Source: Prosapia bicincta
Lineage: Eukaryota > Arthropoda > Insecta > Hemiptera > Cercopidae
Direction of reading: 5' to 3'
Length of the DNA: 64,000 nt
Assembly (NCBI GenBank): GCA_036971475.1
Contig: JBAIZL010000002.1
Span: forward strand, 235,854,643 to 235,918,642
Numbering within the stretch: the first letter of the stretch is position 1; each line of letters begins with the position of its first letter. Positions 11,420-23,654 of the stretch are shown here, piece by piece. A program made the translations under genes and the position numbers. The notes beneath the pieces were generated by a model. That model had not been told where the DNA came from. It worked only from the letters and a program-made list of their open reading frames with translations, and did not search any database.

Positions 11420-11760
11420 ATGCTTTCTTTTCTCCTTCTATTAGTTCCCACTCTCCTTATATATATCTTGTTCACTTTGCAATCTTAAATAAAATACTTT
11501 TTATTCATTCGCTCAAGTTCAAACATATTTTTTTAAACTTGTAGTAAATGACACTTGACGCTAATACAGTTTTTTCAAATATTTATTCAATAGTTAAATT
11601 AAATTTATTTTAGTTTTGTATGGAAGAAAAACTTTACAAGGGACAAGGTATGCAATATAGATATTTCGTAACACTCAGCGTTACATAAGTGACAACATAT
11701 GATTTATGTGGTAGAAAAGCTGTTTTAACGCATAGGTTATGTTACTTTATTTACATTAAT
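11420..11760 (-). repeat. dispersed repeat family R1, copy A
   Basis: Read on the minus strand: CATAACCTATGCGTT, TTGCATACCTTG, TTTGAAAAAACTGTATTA, TGAATAAAAAGTATTTTATT, ending GGAGAGTGGGAACTAATAGA. The same modules occur at 26165, 47650, 59760 and 63090. I see no open frame and do not recognise the family. Confidence 0.8.
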
Positions 11761-11773
11761 TGTAATTATTTAA

Positions 11774-11930
11774 CTAAAACACTTGTAAATGTGTTTCGGA
11801 AGATTTGTCCCAATGTCCTCAGACCCTCATTGTCAATTATAAAAGTAAGTTACTATAGGCAAGTGTAACATATTTACAAGTGTTTTTAGTTAAAAACTAG
11901 TAGCTCACGTGAAGATGGAATCAATTATTA
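11774..11930. mobile_element. 157-bp insertion with 13-bp target-site duplication
   Basis: The direct repeat TGTAATTATTTAA stands at 11761-11773 and 11931-11943. The segment between them is absent from the corresponding place of the R1 copy near 47940, where TGCAATTATTTAATAAAAAG is continuous. The insert carries imperfect inverted repeats (AACACTTGTAAAT near 11779; ATTTACAAGTGTT near 11873). A related sequence (CTATAGGCAAGT, AAAAGTGTTAGT) is at 60865-60945. The long duplication suggests insertion by retrotransposition, but no poly-A tail is seen. Confidence 0.65.
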
Positions 11931-11943
11931 TGTAATTATTTAA

Positions 11944-12740
11944 TAAAAAGTAATGAAAATAAAAATTGTTTATCGATGACCTAAGTAGCAATTGAATTTA
12001 AAAGAGGTTTTTTTATAACTGTGGTGTTATATGTTGAGCTATAAACAGAAATATTTTTATAACAATTGTTAATTTATAAGCACCGGATCTTCTCAACGGC
12101 CATTAAGACGATAGAAGTAAGTTCATCCCACCAGCTGTATTGGGCTACAGGTTGGTATGCAGGCTGTCGGCGATAAGCAGCTTCAGACTGTCATCAGTTT
12201 ATCGTTAAAGTGTTAGACTTTAGAAAAAAATGATTTATTTTATATCGGGATACCCTACGACCTAATCCAGTGTCAGTGGTGGAAGAAACTCTCAAAAAGC
12301 AGAATACAAGAAAGAGATTTGAAAGTACAATATAATCATTGGAGCTCTGTAGGTTCGAATTTTATTGCATCAAAATTTGATCAACACACAAACGTCACTC
12401 TGCAGAAAATTATTTGAAAGTAATGTATGAATTATTATTACATAGAATACATTCTATTATCATATTCTTTTAAAATTTTAACTAAATATAAATTAGGTTC
12501 TGGTTAAAATACAAAACAATTACAATAAATATACACTTGTTTCCAGTTAAGTAACTTATTTGCGTGAAATATCAAACAGTATTTTGTTTTCGTTTATTGT
12601 TTAGTAAAAAAAGATTGATCAATATAAAAGTGTAATACATTACTACATTGGAATTATTCATAACTTTTGGAAAAAAAACTAAAACATAAAGATAAAATGC
12701 CATTAGTACAATAATTTTATTGGAAATAATAACATTAGTC
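11944..12740. other. no recognised feature
   Basis: AT-rich sequence; its start continues the R1-like flank. No supported gene. Confidence 0.4.
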
Positions 12741-12744
12741 TTCA

Positions 12745-13825
12745 TACAAAAACGACGCAGATCAATCATCAAAGACGATCACTCTTCAAGGCAGATCACT
12801 CATCAAGGCAGATCAATCATCAAGGATGACCACTCATCAAGGCAGATCACTCATCAAGGCAGATCAATCATCAAGGACGATCACTTATCAAGGCAGACCA
12901 CTCATCAAGACAGACCACTCACCAAGGCAATTTACACATCAAGGCAGATCACTCATCAAGGCAGATTACTCATCAAGGCAGACCACTCACCAACGCAATT
13001 CACTCATCAAGGCAGACCACTCATCAAGGCAGATCACTCATCAATGCAGATCACTCATTAAGGCAGATCACTCATCAAGTCAGACCACTCTTCAAGGCAG
13101 ACCACTCATCAAGGCAGACACCTTATCAATACAGATCACTCATCAAGCCAGACCACTCATCAAGGCAAATCATTCATCAAGGCAGACCACTCATCAAGGC
13201 AGATCATTCATCAAGGCAGACACTTTATCAAGACAGATCACTCATCAAGGCAGATCACTCATCAAGGCAGAGCAACCATCAAGGATGACCACTCATCAAG
13301 GCAGATCACTCATCAAGGAAGATTACTCATCAAGGCAGACCACTCATCAAGACAGACCACTCACCAAGGCAATTTACACATCAAGGCAGATCACTCACCA
13401 AGACAGATCACCCATCAATGGAGATCACTCATCAAGGCAGATCACTCACCAAGGCAGACCACTCTTCAAGGCAGACCACTCATCAAGGCAGACACCTTAT
13501 CAATACAGATCACTCATCAAGCCAGACCACTCATCAAGGCAAATCATTCATCAAGGCAGACCACTCATCAAGGCAGATCATTCATCAAGGCAGACACTTT
13601 ATCAAGACAGATCACTCATCAAGGCAGAGCAATCATCAAGGATGACCACTCATCAAGGCAGATCACTCATCAAGGAAGATTACTCATCAAGGCAGACCAC
13701 TCATCAAGACAGACCACTCACCAAGGCAATTTACACATCAAGGCAGATCACTCACCAAGACAGATCACCCATCAATGGAGATCACTCATCAAGGCAGATC
13801 ACTCACCAAGGCAGATCATTCGTTA
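12745..13825. repeat. 17-bp minisatellite, open in several frames
   Basis: About 63 copies of a 17-bp unit (ACTCATCAAGGCAGATC). Since 17 is not a multiple of three, successive copies cycle through all frames and give a repeat peptide of 17 residues (pattern THQGRSLIKADHSSRQ) in any frame without stops, explaining an apparent 369-codon frame to 13935. A block of 22 units is duplicated at 374 bp spacing (13121 and 13495); after one unit was lost the offset becomes 357 bp. There is no evidence of a real protein. Confidence 0.93.
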
Positions 13826-14409
13826 AGGGTACATTAATGAGCTTTATAACACTTCACCACTTTAAAAGTGGAACATATTTGAAAAACGTCATAGACTCAA
13901 TAAGGCGAGTTTTTGCAAGTTGGGTTGAAATATGAAATAGATTACAAAAAGTATTTACTTCTGTTATAGACAAGTTGCTTTTTGCATTTGTCTGCTTCAG
14001 TACCATGTTTTATTGATTTCAATTCGCTTTACTAGTTAAGCTCTACAATCTTTTGAAGTATTAATATTTATAAAATAAAAAAAAATTAAATTGATTCCGA
14101 TTAGATCAATTTAAACACACTAAGTTTCATGTAAGTAGTAGAAAAAAACTATTTAAGAGTAAAGACAAATGCCAAATATTTTTAATATGGACATTCAAAT
14201 TTAGATGCTGTTTTAAATTTAGTAAATAGTCACGAGAAAGTCCCTTTACACCAAAGTTTCACCGATTTAGTTCCGCGTTGATCTATTACATTACAAAATA
14301 TAGTTTTCCAATCCTTTATTGATGATTGAATGAAACAAGTCCAGATTTCGTACTTTTACAACAAAATAAGACTTTTTAAAGTTTGTAGCAAGAAAACGCA
14401 AGTTCCTTG

Positions 14410-14825
14410 GAATTGGACGCGCGGATGGGCCAAGTTTGTCACACACTGCATTGCGTTTTTAGGAACAATTTCAGAAAACCCGCTGTAACGCTGTGATTGT
14501 TAACATTGTTGAAAAATTTCGAAGATCGGGCAGTATTTAGACATAGTGAAAGGGCTTTTCAGGTCGCCCCAATTCTGTCTCTACAAAAGTAAATTACGGA
14601 AGTGTTGCAGGAAGTGTTACAGTCACTGAAAAGAAGCCTAAACCGAACCTTTTGGACCTGAATCGAAGCAATCAGGTAAGAAGAATGTTCAAAAGCATTC
14701 ACGGTTTTCCCTACAGGATAAAAATGCAGCCTTTGGACTGTATAAACAAAACCGTCAGAGTTCAGTACCGCGCTTCGATGTTAGCAATGTGCTATGGAAA
14801 ACCTGAGTTTCTGAGTGATGTATGG
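14410..14825 (+). pseudogene. mariner-type transposase, decayed N-terminal half
   Basis: In shifting frames the plus strand reads FRNNFRKPAV, VNIVEKFRRSGSI, SGRPNSVSTK, then RRMFKSIHGFPYRIKMQPL and KPEFLSDVWFWD. This follows the order of mariner-type N termini: first helix-turn-helix, TI-x-x-WV/IVEKF-x-x-x-GS, GRP linker, R-x-L-x-x-x-L-x-x-x-PY-x-IQ, and the first catalytic Asp (usually in a WFSDE-like motif). Several stops and frameshifts are present. The second half of the transposase is missing. No terminal repeats were confirmed. Confidence 0.6.
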
Positions 14826-15357
14826 TTTTGGGATGTGATTTATCTTCTTTTTACTTGTATGTGTTTGTAAAACTATGCAAATAAAATTAAATAAAATCTT
14901 ACAACTTTCAGTAATGTTTATTTTGGCGCATACATTTAACAATTGACATTTAATCTCACTATTGTTGTAATCGTTTCAAATGGTGGCGCTTAAAATTTAA
15001 ACTTGGGTCTGTTTTAAAATAAAGTTCCGCGTTTATCTGAACTGTGAACTTCGTTCTATAAATGCTTTCGTTAGTTGTATTTTGTTTTTGGCCCGAACGT
15101 TTTGAGAAGTCGCTTCAGCAGATTCAGCTACGATTGAGAAATAGACGACGCCACATTAAATGTGCGTTGTATATAAAGTATGCATAAAAAACGGTAGGCC
15201 TAGGTAGTAAACATACGTCACACGTAGAGCTTACGTCAGATTGATTAGACACAGAGTCAAGGTTATTCGGTTCCAATCTTTGTCAACATTTTGTCATTGC
15301 TATACATAAATGTTAGCTAAAGGTAATTCCAGTGTAAGGAAGTCCTTTAGTCATAGA

Positions 15358-17166
15358 TGATAAGGGTCTCTTCTATTATATGACCCCATGGCTCAAAATA
15401 TTTTCTATGGAAATTAGAACGCTAATTATTGCCACATATTACTTGTACATAAAATAAATATCTAATAAACCAGTTAAAAAACTAATATTTACTTTTTTCA
15501 GCGGGAAGCACGAAAAGTTAATTTTTCTGCATATTTTTAATGTTAGTCTGTAATAGCATGTATAGCGTGACCTGGTCGCGCAGTAGCTACAGCCAAAGTC
15601 AAAGTCATGTTTTAATAATAAACAGTCAGGATAGATTTGGTTATAATTTTATTGTATAAAATTATAACCAAATCTATCCTTACTGGATACTTCGTAGACA
15701 TATTTTAATATAGGTATATAGTAATGTTATATAAAATTATAACCAAATCTATCCTGACTGGATACTTCGTAGACATATTTTAATATAGGTATATAGTAGT
15801 GTTATATAAAATTATAACCAAATCTATCCTGACTGGATAGTTCGTAGACATATTTTAATATAGGTATATAGTAGTGTTATATAAAATTATAACCAAATCT
15901 ATCCTGACTGGATACTTCGTAGACATATTTTAATATAGGTATATAGTAGTGTTATATAAAATTATAACCAAATCTATCCTTAATGGATACTTCGTAGACA
16001 TATTTTAATATAGGTATATAGTAGTGTTATATAAAATTATAACCAAATCTATCCTGACTGGATACTTCGTAGACATATTTTAATATAGGTATATAGTAGT
16101 GTTATATAAAATTATAACCAAATCTATCCTGACTGGATACTTCGTAGACATATTTTAATATAGGTATATAGTAATGTTATATAAAATTATAACCAAATCT
16201 ATCCTGACTGGATACTTCGTAGACATATTTTAATATAGGTATATAGTACTGTTATATAAAATTATAACCAAATCTATCCTGACTGGATACTTCGTAGACA
16301 TATTTTAATATAGGTATATAGTACTGTTATATATAATTATAACCAAATCTATCCTGACTGGATACTTCGTAGACATATTTTAATATAGGTATATAGTAGT
16401 GTTATATAAAATTATAACCAAATCTATCCTGACTGGATACTTCGTAGACATATTTTAATATAGGTATATAGTAGTGTTATATAAAATTATAACCAAATCT
16501 ATCCTGACTGGATACTTCGTAGACATATTTTAATATAGGTATATAGTACTGTTATATAAAATTATAACCAAATCTATCCTGACTGGATACTTCGTAGACA
16601 TATTTTAATATAGGTATATAGTAGTGTTATATAAAATTATAACCAAATCTATCCTGACTGGATACTTCGTAGACATATTTTAATATAGGTATATAGTAGT
16701 GTTATATAAAATTATAACCAAATCTATCCTGACTGGATACTTCGTAGACATATTTTAATATAGGTATATAGTACTGTTATATAAAATTATAACCAAATCT
16801 ATCCTGACTGGATACTTCGTAGACATATTTTAATATAGGTATATAGTACTGTTATATAAAATTATAACCAAATCTATCCTGACTGGATACTTCGTAGACA
16901 TATTTTAATATAGGTATATAGTACTGTTATATATAATTATAACCAAATCTATCCTGACTGGATACTTCGTAGACATATTTTAATATAGGTATATAGTACT
17001 GTTATATAAAATTATAACCAAATCTATCCTGACTGGATACTTCATAAGCATAATTTAATATAGGTATATTTATTTTACGTACAAAGCAATATGTGGCAAT
17101 TTCTAATTTCCATTGAAAATATTTTGAGCCATGCGGTCGTATAATAGAAAAGACCCGACGATAATA
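15358..17166. mobile_element. 1.8-kb non-autonomous element with 100-bp inverted ends
   Basis: The left arm 15358-15462 and right arm 17066-17166 are reverse complements with few differences, sharing GGGTCT, CTATTATA, CATGGCTCAAAATATTTTC, ATGGAAATTAGAA and ATTGCCACATATT. The interior is a short unique leader (15465-15623) followed by a 75-bp satellite. No transposase frame exists, so it would depend on another element. Outer limits and target-site duplication are not certain. A related leader and satellite, without the outer arms, occur at 57745-58262. Confidence 0.75.
15653..17066. repeat. 75-bp satellite array, about 19 copies
   Basis: Homogeneous 75-bp units (GTTATATAAAATTATAACCA, AATCTATCCTGACTGGATAC, TTCGTAGACATATTTTAATA, TAGGTATATAGTA). 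Most copies differ at one or two sites. The array opens with a 60-bp palindrome (15624-15684): one partial unit in reverse orientation, then the forward array. Units contain the internal palindrome TATAAAATTATA. Confidence 0.97.
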
Positions 17167-17656
17167 TCAAAATACAATTTATGAAGCTGTTTTTAAATAG
17201 ACTTACTGTAGTTACATTTTTAAAAATCAACTTATTTCCCCCGTAGTAAATAGGTACTTTAACAATAAATTTAAGTGACAACAAATTTTAATTTTTAAAA
17301 TTCAATACACTTTAAAACATGCAAATATAGTTACTCCCAAATCATAATAAAATCTCAAATATCTTTCAAATAAAATAATGGCGATGATAACCAACATTAA
17401 CGCTTCCGATGGAGAAACATAATAAAGAAATAAAATAACATAATAGCACGTAAAGTATGTATCCATGGAAATTATTATGTTGGGTTTCATTTGCCAGCAA
17501 TATAATACAAGTATTTCGTAATTATATAAGTACTTATTACAACTATATAAATAATATATATTATATTACTTGAAGTTAAAACTTTATGAAATTTTTTAAT
17601 ATAGGCTATATTTGTACACATTTGAGCATATTTTGCTGCCTTTCCTAACACTACAA

Positions 17657-17772
17657 TATTTTTCTTTGTTGACGCGTTTCGGAATGACTTCATTCTCAAA
17701 ACTTAAATAGTACTACTTAATTTTAAGTTTTGAGAATGGAGTTACTCTGAAACGCGTCAACAAAGTAAAATA
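17657..17772. mobile_element. foldback with GAAACGCGTC ends
   Basis: The arms 17657-17708 and 17716-17772 are near-perfect reverse complements: CTTTGTTGACGCGTTTC and CATTCTCAAAACTTAA against their complements. Each arm reads GAGAATG, loop, CTC, GAAACGCGTC toward its outer end. This is the same end motif as in the Penelope-associated copy at 52295. Possibly two head-to-head element ends. Confidence 0.7.
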
Positions 17773-17782
17773 TAATCTCAGG

Positions 17783-17785
<3 letters not shown>

Positions 17786-17828
<43 letters not shown>

Positions 17829-17829
17829 T
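17786..17829. repeat. (GA)n microsatellite
   Basis: About 44 bp of GA dinucleotide with single-base interruptions. Confidence 0.9.
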
Positions 17830-17841
17830 CTTCTTAATTTG

Positions 17842-18200
17842 GATATACAATATCAAGAGCACAATTGTACAATATATTGCAGTAAAAATATTGGGAAAAT
17901 CACCAATACCACAAAAATAATCAGAAGTAACTATTAATACAAGTTACCTAAAATTAAACGATTATATATATTTCGATGAACATGTCGTCATCTTCAGAGG
18001 GTCTTATTACAATCTAGAATACAATAAATTACAAACTAGACTGACGCTAGGTTTTAACCTTAGATAATCCTAGGTGAGGGTTTAATCTTAGCTAAATTGT
18101 AGTATTAGTTATTTTTTAACATTTTGGTGGTATTTGGGTTCTTCTAATATTTATATTGTAATACATTGTAGCACTGTGCTCTTGATATTGTATATTAAAA
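17842..18200. mobile_element. 360-bp foldback element
   Basis: The arms 17842-17925 and about 18115-18200 share ATACAATATCAAGAGCACA and further interrupted complementarity (ATATTGGGAAAATCACCAAT against the reverse of ATTTTGGTGGTATTTGG). The centre includes, on the minus strand, CTGAAGAT, a GATGA/TCATC stem and GAAATATA (17970-17997), the motif layout shared with other foldbacks here. Confidence 0.65.
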
Positions 18201-18484
18201 TTAAAACCGAAAATAATTTTTAAAAGAATATTAAGAATCTACTAATATAAAAAAATTATAAAGATCAAATCATGCAATATGATACATTTATTTAAGAAGC
18301 ATCTACGTTAATCAATGTATTATAGTTATGATCATAAGGAAATACGAAACAGATCGCCAACTTTTAATTTAAAATAAAAAAGTTGATGATTCTAAATTTA
18401 GATTTAGTAAAAAATAAATTAATGATTTTATAAACTAAAGGAATTAACTAAAAATTTACAATATGAAATAAAAGTCGACCTTTA

Positions 18485-18745
18485 TTAACAGGACCAGGGG
18501 CGAATGTTTCGTTCGACGTCTGTAACGGCGGATCTTCTTGGAACCAATACTGACATGATGTTACCAGAAGCATTATTATTAGCATTGCAAGTGAAGTCCA
18601 CATGAGGCACCTGACCTGGACTGAACACAGAAAATAATTGCGTTAGAACACCAGCATTAATACTTAGGTCTCTATTGGCAAAGCAATCGTAAATGTATTG
18701 CAACAAAAAGGTATACCCTGGCGATGTCGAAAGTCCTAGAAACTC
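18485..18745 (-). other. unrecognised exon-like open frame
   Basis: The minus strand is open for 86 codons ending in TAA, with peptide segments SPGYTFLLQYIYDCF, LSINAGVLTQLFSVFSPG and HVDFTCNANNNASGN. The composition (balanced, with Cys, Pro and Trp) is unlike the low-complexity frames elsewhere in the window. An acceptor-like AG (ccgtgtaagagtttctag) precedes it at about 18740; no good donor is seen, so it would be a terminal exon. I do not recognise the family. It could also be a mobile-element remnant. Confidence 0.3.
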
Positions 18746-18829
18746 TTACACGGGAAAATAGTAAAACCACGGATTTGAACATTAAAAAAATTCAAAAATA
18801 ACTTTACTATAGGCCCTAGTAAAACACAA

Positions 18830-19102
<273 letters not shown>

Positions 19103-19114
19103 TTTTGAAAATTG

Positions 19115-19560
19115 TAATTGTGCATTAATATTTTTAGGATTGCAAAAATATTTAATGTGCACTAACATTTTTAGAATTGCAAAAAAAGTTAATGTGCACT
19201 AACATTTTTAGGATTCCAAAAATAGATAATGTGTGCTCACATTTTTAGGATTGCAGAAATAGTTAATGTATGCTCACATTTTTAGGATTGCAAAAATAGT
19301 TAATGTACGCTCACATTTGTATGATTGCAAAAATAGTTAATGTGCGCTCAGATTTTTAGGATTGCAAAAATATTTAATGTAGTCTCACATTTCTAGTATT
19401 GCAAAAATGACTAATGTGCGCTCACATTTTTACGATTGCAAAAATATTTAGTATTATTATTACTATACAGTAATATAATTATTTTTTGCTTTTACATTTT
19501 TAGTATTGCGAAAATAGTCAATTCCACTCAAATTTTTAGGACTGTATAAAATATAAACAC
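19115..19560. repeat. 38-40-bp tandem repeat
   Basis: About nine diverged copies of TTTTTAGGATTGCAAAAAT, AGTTAATGTGCGCTCACAT. It directly follows the CA tract. Confidence 0.9.
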
Positions 19561-19564
19561 TAGC

Positions 19565-20570
19565 AAAAAATGAGTACATAATATAATTAATATAATATAA
19601 TAATAAAATTACTAGTTAGATAAATAATTTAATTCGTAAAATAATATTTTGACATTAGAATATGCACTTTGTCTGAACCAAGTTAAGACAAAAACAACAC
19701 TAAAAGGCATCAATAACTGATAAACAGCTCAAAATTTCTAAACTATTTTTATGAACACAGAAAACCCCCTTCATTAGGAAATGTCCTCTAGTATCAGGAC
19801 TCAACAATCCTCTATTAAGCCATTGAAAATGTTAATAAAACTTTCAGGACACGTGTTTTTATACAAGGAATAGATAACCTTTCACTCCTTCACGCATGGT
19901 GACTCCACACTGAACCACTTTCGCTGAGTCACAGATTTCACTGTGGTTCACAGATTGTTTCTGAAACTATTTACCTGTATAAATGCAAAACTCTGTGCGA
20001 CTGTTTTAACTCGAAATACGAAAGAAAAATGCAGTACCAAATGTGATCTTACATGGTAGTTTGCTGAAACAGTTACTCCTAAGTGAATCCAGACGTAAAG
20101 TAGGCTTTACTACAAGAAGTAACGTTTAGTAAGCGTGTTTCGATCTTTACCTCATTACCATTATATTAACTAATTTATGAAGTTTGAAAATTCGACCACC
20201 TCTCTCACAAATTAATTTAAGGTTATGGTTTTGTTCTTTGTTTCTGAAACCCTAAAACGTCATTTGTTATTTTCAGTCAAGATATCGTCAAATCTTAGTT
20301 ATTATTAGATTGGAATACTTTAAAGTCAACAAATCATTATATGGATCGCAGCAGGAAATATAAAGATTTTATAATAATGATAACAACAACGAGGACAAGA
20401 AGTTAAGTATTCACCAAGTTTCTATTAAGTATTCATCAAGCAATCAAGTTCATACAAAACCTTTTTGTCTTTGTGATAAAAAAAATCCATTTATAATTCA
20501 GAAAAATCTTGCATATTGAAAACTTTAATTCTCTTTAGGTTTAGAACTTTCTGGTGGACACTAAACTACT
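19565..20570. other. no recognised feature
   Basis: AT-rich sequence with no supported gene or repeat. Confidence 0.4.
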
Positions 20571-20574
20571 TTTG

Positions 20575-21625
20575 CAGTTCTTATAACCGACTACGATTTC
20601 AGAAACCTCAGTAAACGATCCCGATTTACTAAAAAATTAAGTTATAAGGAACCTTTAATAAAACGTTCCCGTTTTACTAACACACCAAGGTTAAGAAACC
20701 CTCAGTAAAACGATCCGGGACTACTAAGATATTATGGTATAAGGAACCTTTAATAAAACGATCCCGATTTACTAACATACTAAAATTAAGAAACACTCAG
20801 TAAAACGATCCCGGATTACTAACATATTATGGTATAAGGAACCTTTAATAAAACGATCCCGATTTAATAACACACTAAGGTTAAGAAACCCTCAGTAAAA
20901 CGATCCGGGATTACTAGGATATTATGGTGTAAGGAACCTTTAATAAAACGATCCCGATTTAATAACACACTAAGGTTAAGAAACCCTCAGTAAAACGATC
21001 CGGGATTACTAGGATATTATGGTGTAAGGAACCTTTAATAAAACGATCCCGATTTACCAACATACTAAAATTAAGAAACCCTCAGTAAAACGATCCCTGA
21101 TTAGTAACATATTATGGTATAAGGAACCTTTAATAAAACGATCCCGATTTAATAACACACTAAGGTTAAGAAACCCTCAGTAAAACGATCCGGGATTACT
21201 AGGATATTATGGTGTAAGAAACCTTTAATAAAACGATCCTGATTTACCAACATACTAAAATTAAGAAACCCTCAGTAAAACGATCCCTGATTACTAACAT
21301 ATTATGGTATAAGAAACCTTTAATAAAACGATCCCGATTTTAATAACACACTAAGGTTAAGAAACCCTCAGTAAAACGATCCGGGATTACTAGGATATTA
21401 TGGTGTAAGGAACCTTTAATAAAACGATCCCGATTTACCAACATACTAAAATTAAGAAACCCTCAGTAAAACGATCCCTGATTACTAACATATTATGGTA
21501 TAAGGGGCCTTTAATTAAACGATCCCGATTTACGAACATATTAAGATTAAGAAACCCTCAGTAAAACGATTCGGGATTGCTAGGATAATATGGTATAAGG
21601 AACCTTTAATACAACGATCCCAATT
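20575..21625. repeat. 95-bp tandem repeat made of two related halves
   Basis: About eleven copies with a strict 95-bp period. Each unit holds two diverged halves of about 47 bp: one with CCTTTAATAAAACGATCCCG, one with CCTCAGTAAAACGATCCGGG. Both share the core RTAAAACGATCC. The unit is therefore an old dimer later amplified as a whole. Confidence 0.95.
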
Positions 21626-22289
21626 TTTCTTTTTGAAAAACATCCGTTCTTTCTGCCTCAAGCTGTAGAAAGGCCTTTATTTTCTATTTAATGCCGTTTT
21701 CAAAATTTAATGAAGCTCTTAGTAATCACTTCTCACTTGATTAAAAATATTTTATTTTTAAAATCTTTACCTAATTTTTTTAAGCAATAGCACTATGTTA
21801 TTAAAAAAGTCCATGTTTTTATTTCCCGTTAACCTTGAGACATCTCTTCTGTATAGTTTGGAATTTTGTATAATTTATAAATGATACATTTGTGTTGCAT
21901 ACCTAAATATGCTTCTTGAAACATAAATTTGACACAAATTAAAACACACCTGTTTTTAAAATCTTGAAAGCTCATTCCTCATGTTTCAATTGGGTAAATG
22001 TCTGTTATACTAGGCAAAGGGGGTAAGAAATCGCCAAATAATAGATTAACAGATGTAACTTTTAAAAGTAAAATATAATTTTAAATATTTAAATGTAGCC
22101 TTCTAAAAGATATAACTTTAAAAAAGATTTACTAAAAAGTTCAAACAAATCTCATTGAAAATTAAAGGCAGAACTAAGGTAGCCCGAATTTAATTAAAAT
22201 GTACTTAACTGTGGGTTCTATATAGCGTGAACTACACGAAGCTACAGACTAATCATATGAACTAAATCTTAAATTACAGTATTTTTGAA

Positions 22290-22980
22290 ATTAGTTCTAT
22301 TAGCTCAAACTCTCCTGATGTGAGAAATTGTCCTGATCTTGTACAAATTTTCATTCGTGAATAAAATACATTTTTTTCATCTAATCACATTTAAATAATT
22401 TTTTTCAACCTATACTGGATGACAATTAATGTTAAGACAGTTTTTTCAAATATTTATTCAACAAATAAATTATAAAAATTTGGGGGGTTTAAGCCGGATT
22501 CGTACTGAGTATCCTCATGTTCAAAGTCTAGCACTTTGGCACTTTCCCTTAGCTAAAAATGTTCTTCTAAAAGATGTATATGAAATTTAATTTGGTCCCA
22601 TCTGGTTGTCGTCGAAACCACCATTGTACAGCCTCAAAATATTGTCATGGTTACCACACAATATCATAAATAATGCTCAAGGATTAAATAAACAAACTGG
22701 ATTAACGGTATCGAACCTTGGTTCACTAAACGGACAATGTGAAAGGAAAGCAAAAAGAAACTACAACACAATGCAATCACCAAAAAAAGCGTATAAATAC
22801 CTAGTAACAAACAAAAATAATAGTCCAAAACCTTACATAGAAAGGAAAATGGAAAATTGCAAGGATATTTGCTTTCTATTTTGCTACTTAATATTGTTAT
22901 TTTAAGATATGTATATACATATTTATATTAATTGTAGTTTTAAAACAGAAATAAACTAAAAAGAAATTTTTCTTTGTTGA
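22290..22980 (-). repeat. composite repeat: Penelope-flank-like, tRNA-like, R1 tail
   Basis: Read on the minus strand from 22980: a block matching the sequence downstream of the Penelope fragment (50880-51250; GGTTCGATACCGTTAATCCA is shared), then a tRNA-like stretch (22555-22485), then CCCCCCAAATTTTTATAATT and the R1 tail (TTTGAAAAAACTG.. to GAGAGTTTGAGCTAATAGAA). The copy at 52285-53045 has the same order. An open frame of 99 codons on the opposite strand has no coding character. Confidence 0.75.
22485..22555 (-). other. tRNA-like pol III head, degraded
   Basis: The minus strand reads AAGTGCCAAAGTGCTAGAC then GATACTCAGTACGAATCC. It aligns with the better preserved heads at 51250 and 52590, but the A box has lost several bases and the B box is GTACGAATCC. 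Confidence 0.45.
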
Positions 22981-23654
22981 CTTAAAAAGGAATTTACTTT
23001 AATGTTTTTTCTATTACTTGTTACATCTATAGCCACACGTTGAAAAGTAATGTTTGTAACGAATTTATGTTTACTGTTATTCTCAAACGATCAAACCTAA
23101 TCCATAAAAGCAAAAATAATATTCATACTAATATAAAAACCGTGTTTGGAAAAAACACATGCCTTAGTAAGGCCTGAGTTATTTTCCTTGATGATAAGGA
23201 TTTAGATTATCCAAATAGCATCAAGCTAGCTAATGGGAAATCACTATCAGGTAAAGAAGACTAACATTCATAAGGCTCTGACCGAGCTATCAGAGCTGTC
23301 GTGGTCAAACGTGTCTTTAATCGTCTTGAACAGATAATGGTTTCCTCAAATACACACTCACAAGCGATATTGTATGGGCTTAATTCAAGAAATAGATAGA
23401 TGACAGTGTTTTGATAATTCAAGATATTTTTTTGTGGATGAGGTTTTCAAATTTGTTTCCAGTGCGTATGCGAATACCTTTGGGGAATATATTTTCGCTG
23501 GTTGTACCCGACGGAAACATACGTTTATTGATATTTTTCCTAAAAAAATTAAAAGTAGTTGTATTAATCAATAATCTATGACAACCCATCAAATTTCTGA
23601 AATTACTGAGACATTTAATAATTTTCCCTTATAAATTTTTGATCAGCAACTTTT

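Noticed and set aside
12720..13935. 113- and 369-codon frames over the 17-bp array as a real repetitive protein
   Set aside because: The same peptide appears in more than one frame because the unit is 17 bp. No promoter, splice signal or unique domain is seen.
22606..22905. 99-codon plus-strand frame
   Set aside because: It lies in a dispersed composite repeat, is lysine-asparagine-rich, and is not conserved in the copy at 52285-53045.
23250..23320. Another tRNA-derived SINE head (minus strand TAGCTCGGTCAGAGC)
   Set aside because: An A-box-like stretch exists but no B box follows at a proper distance.
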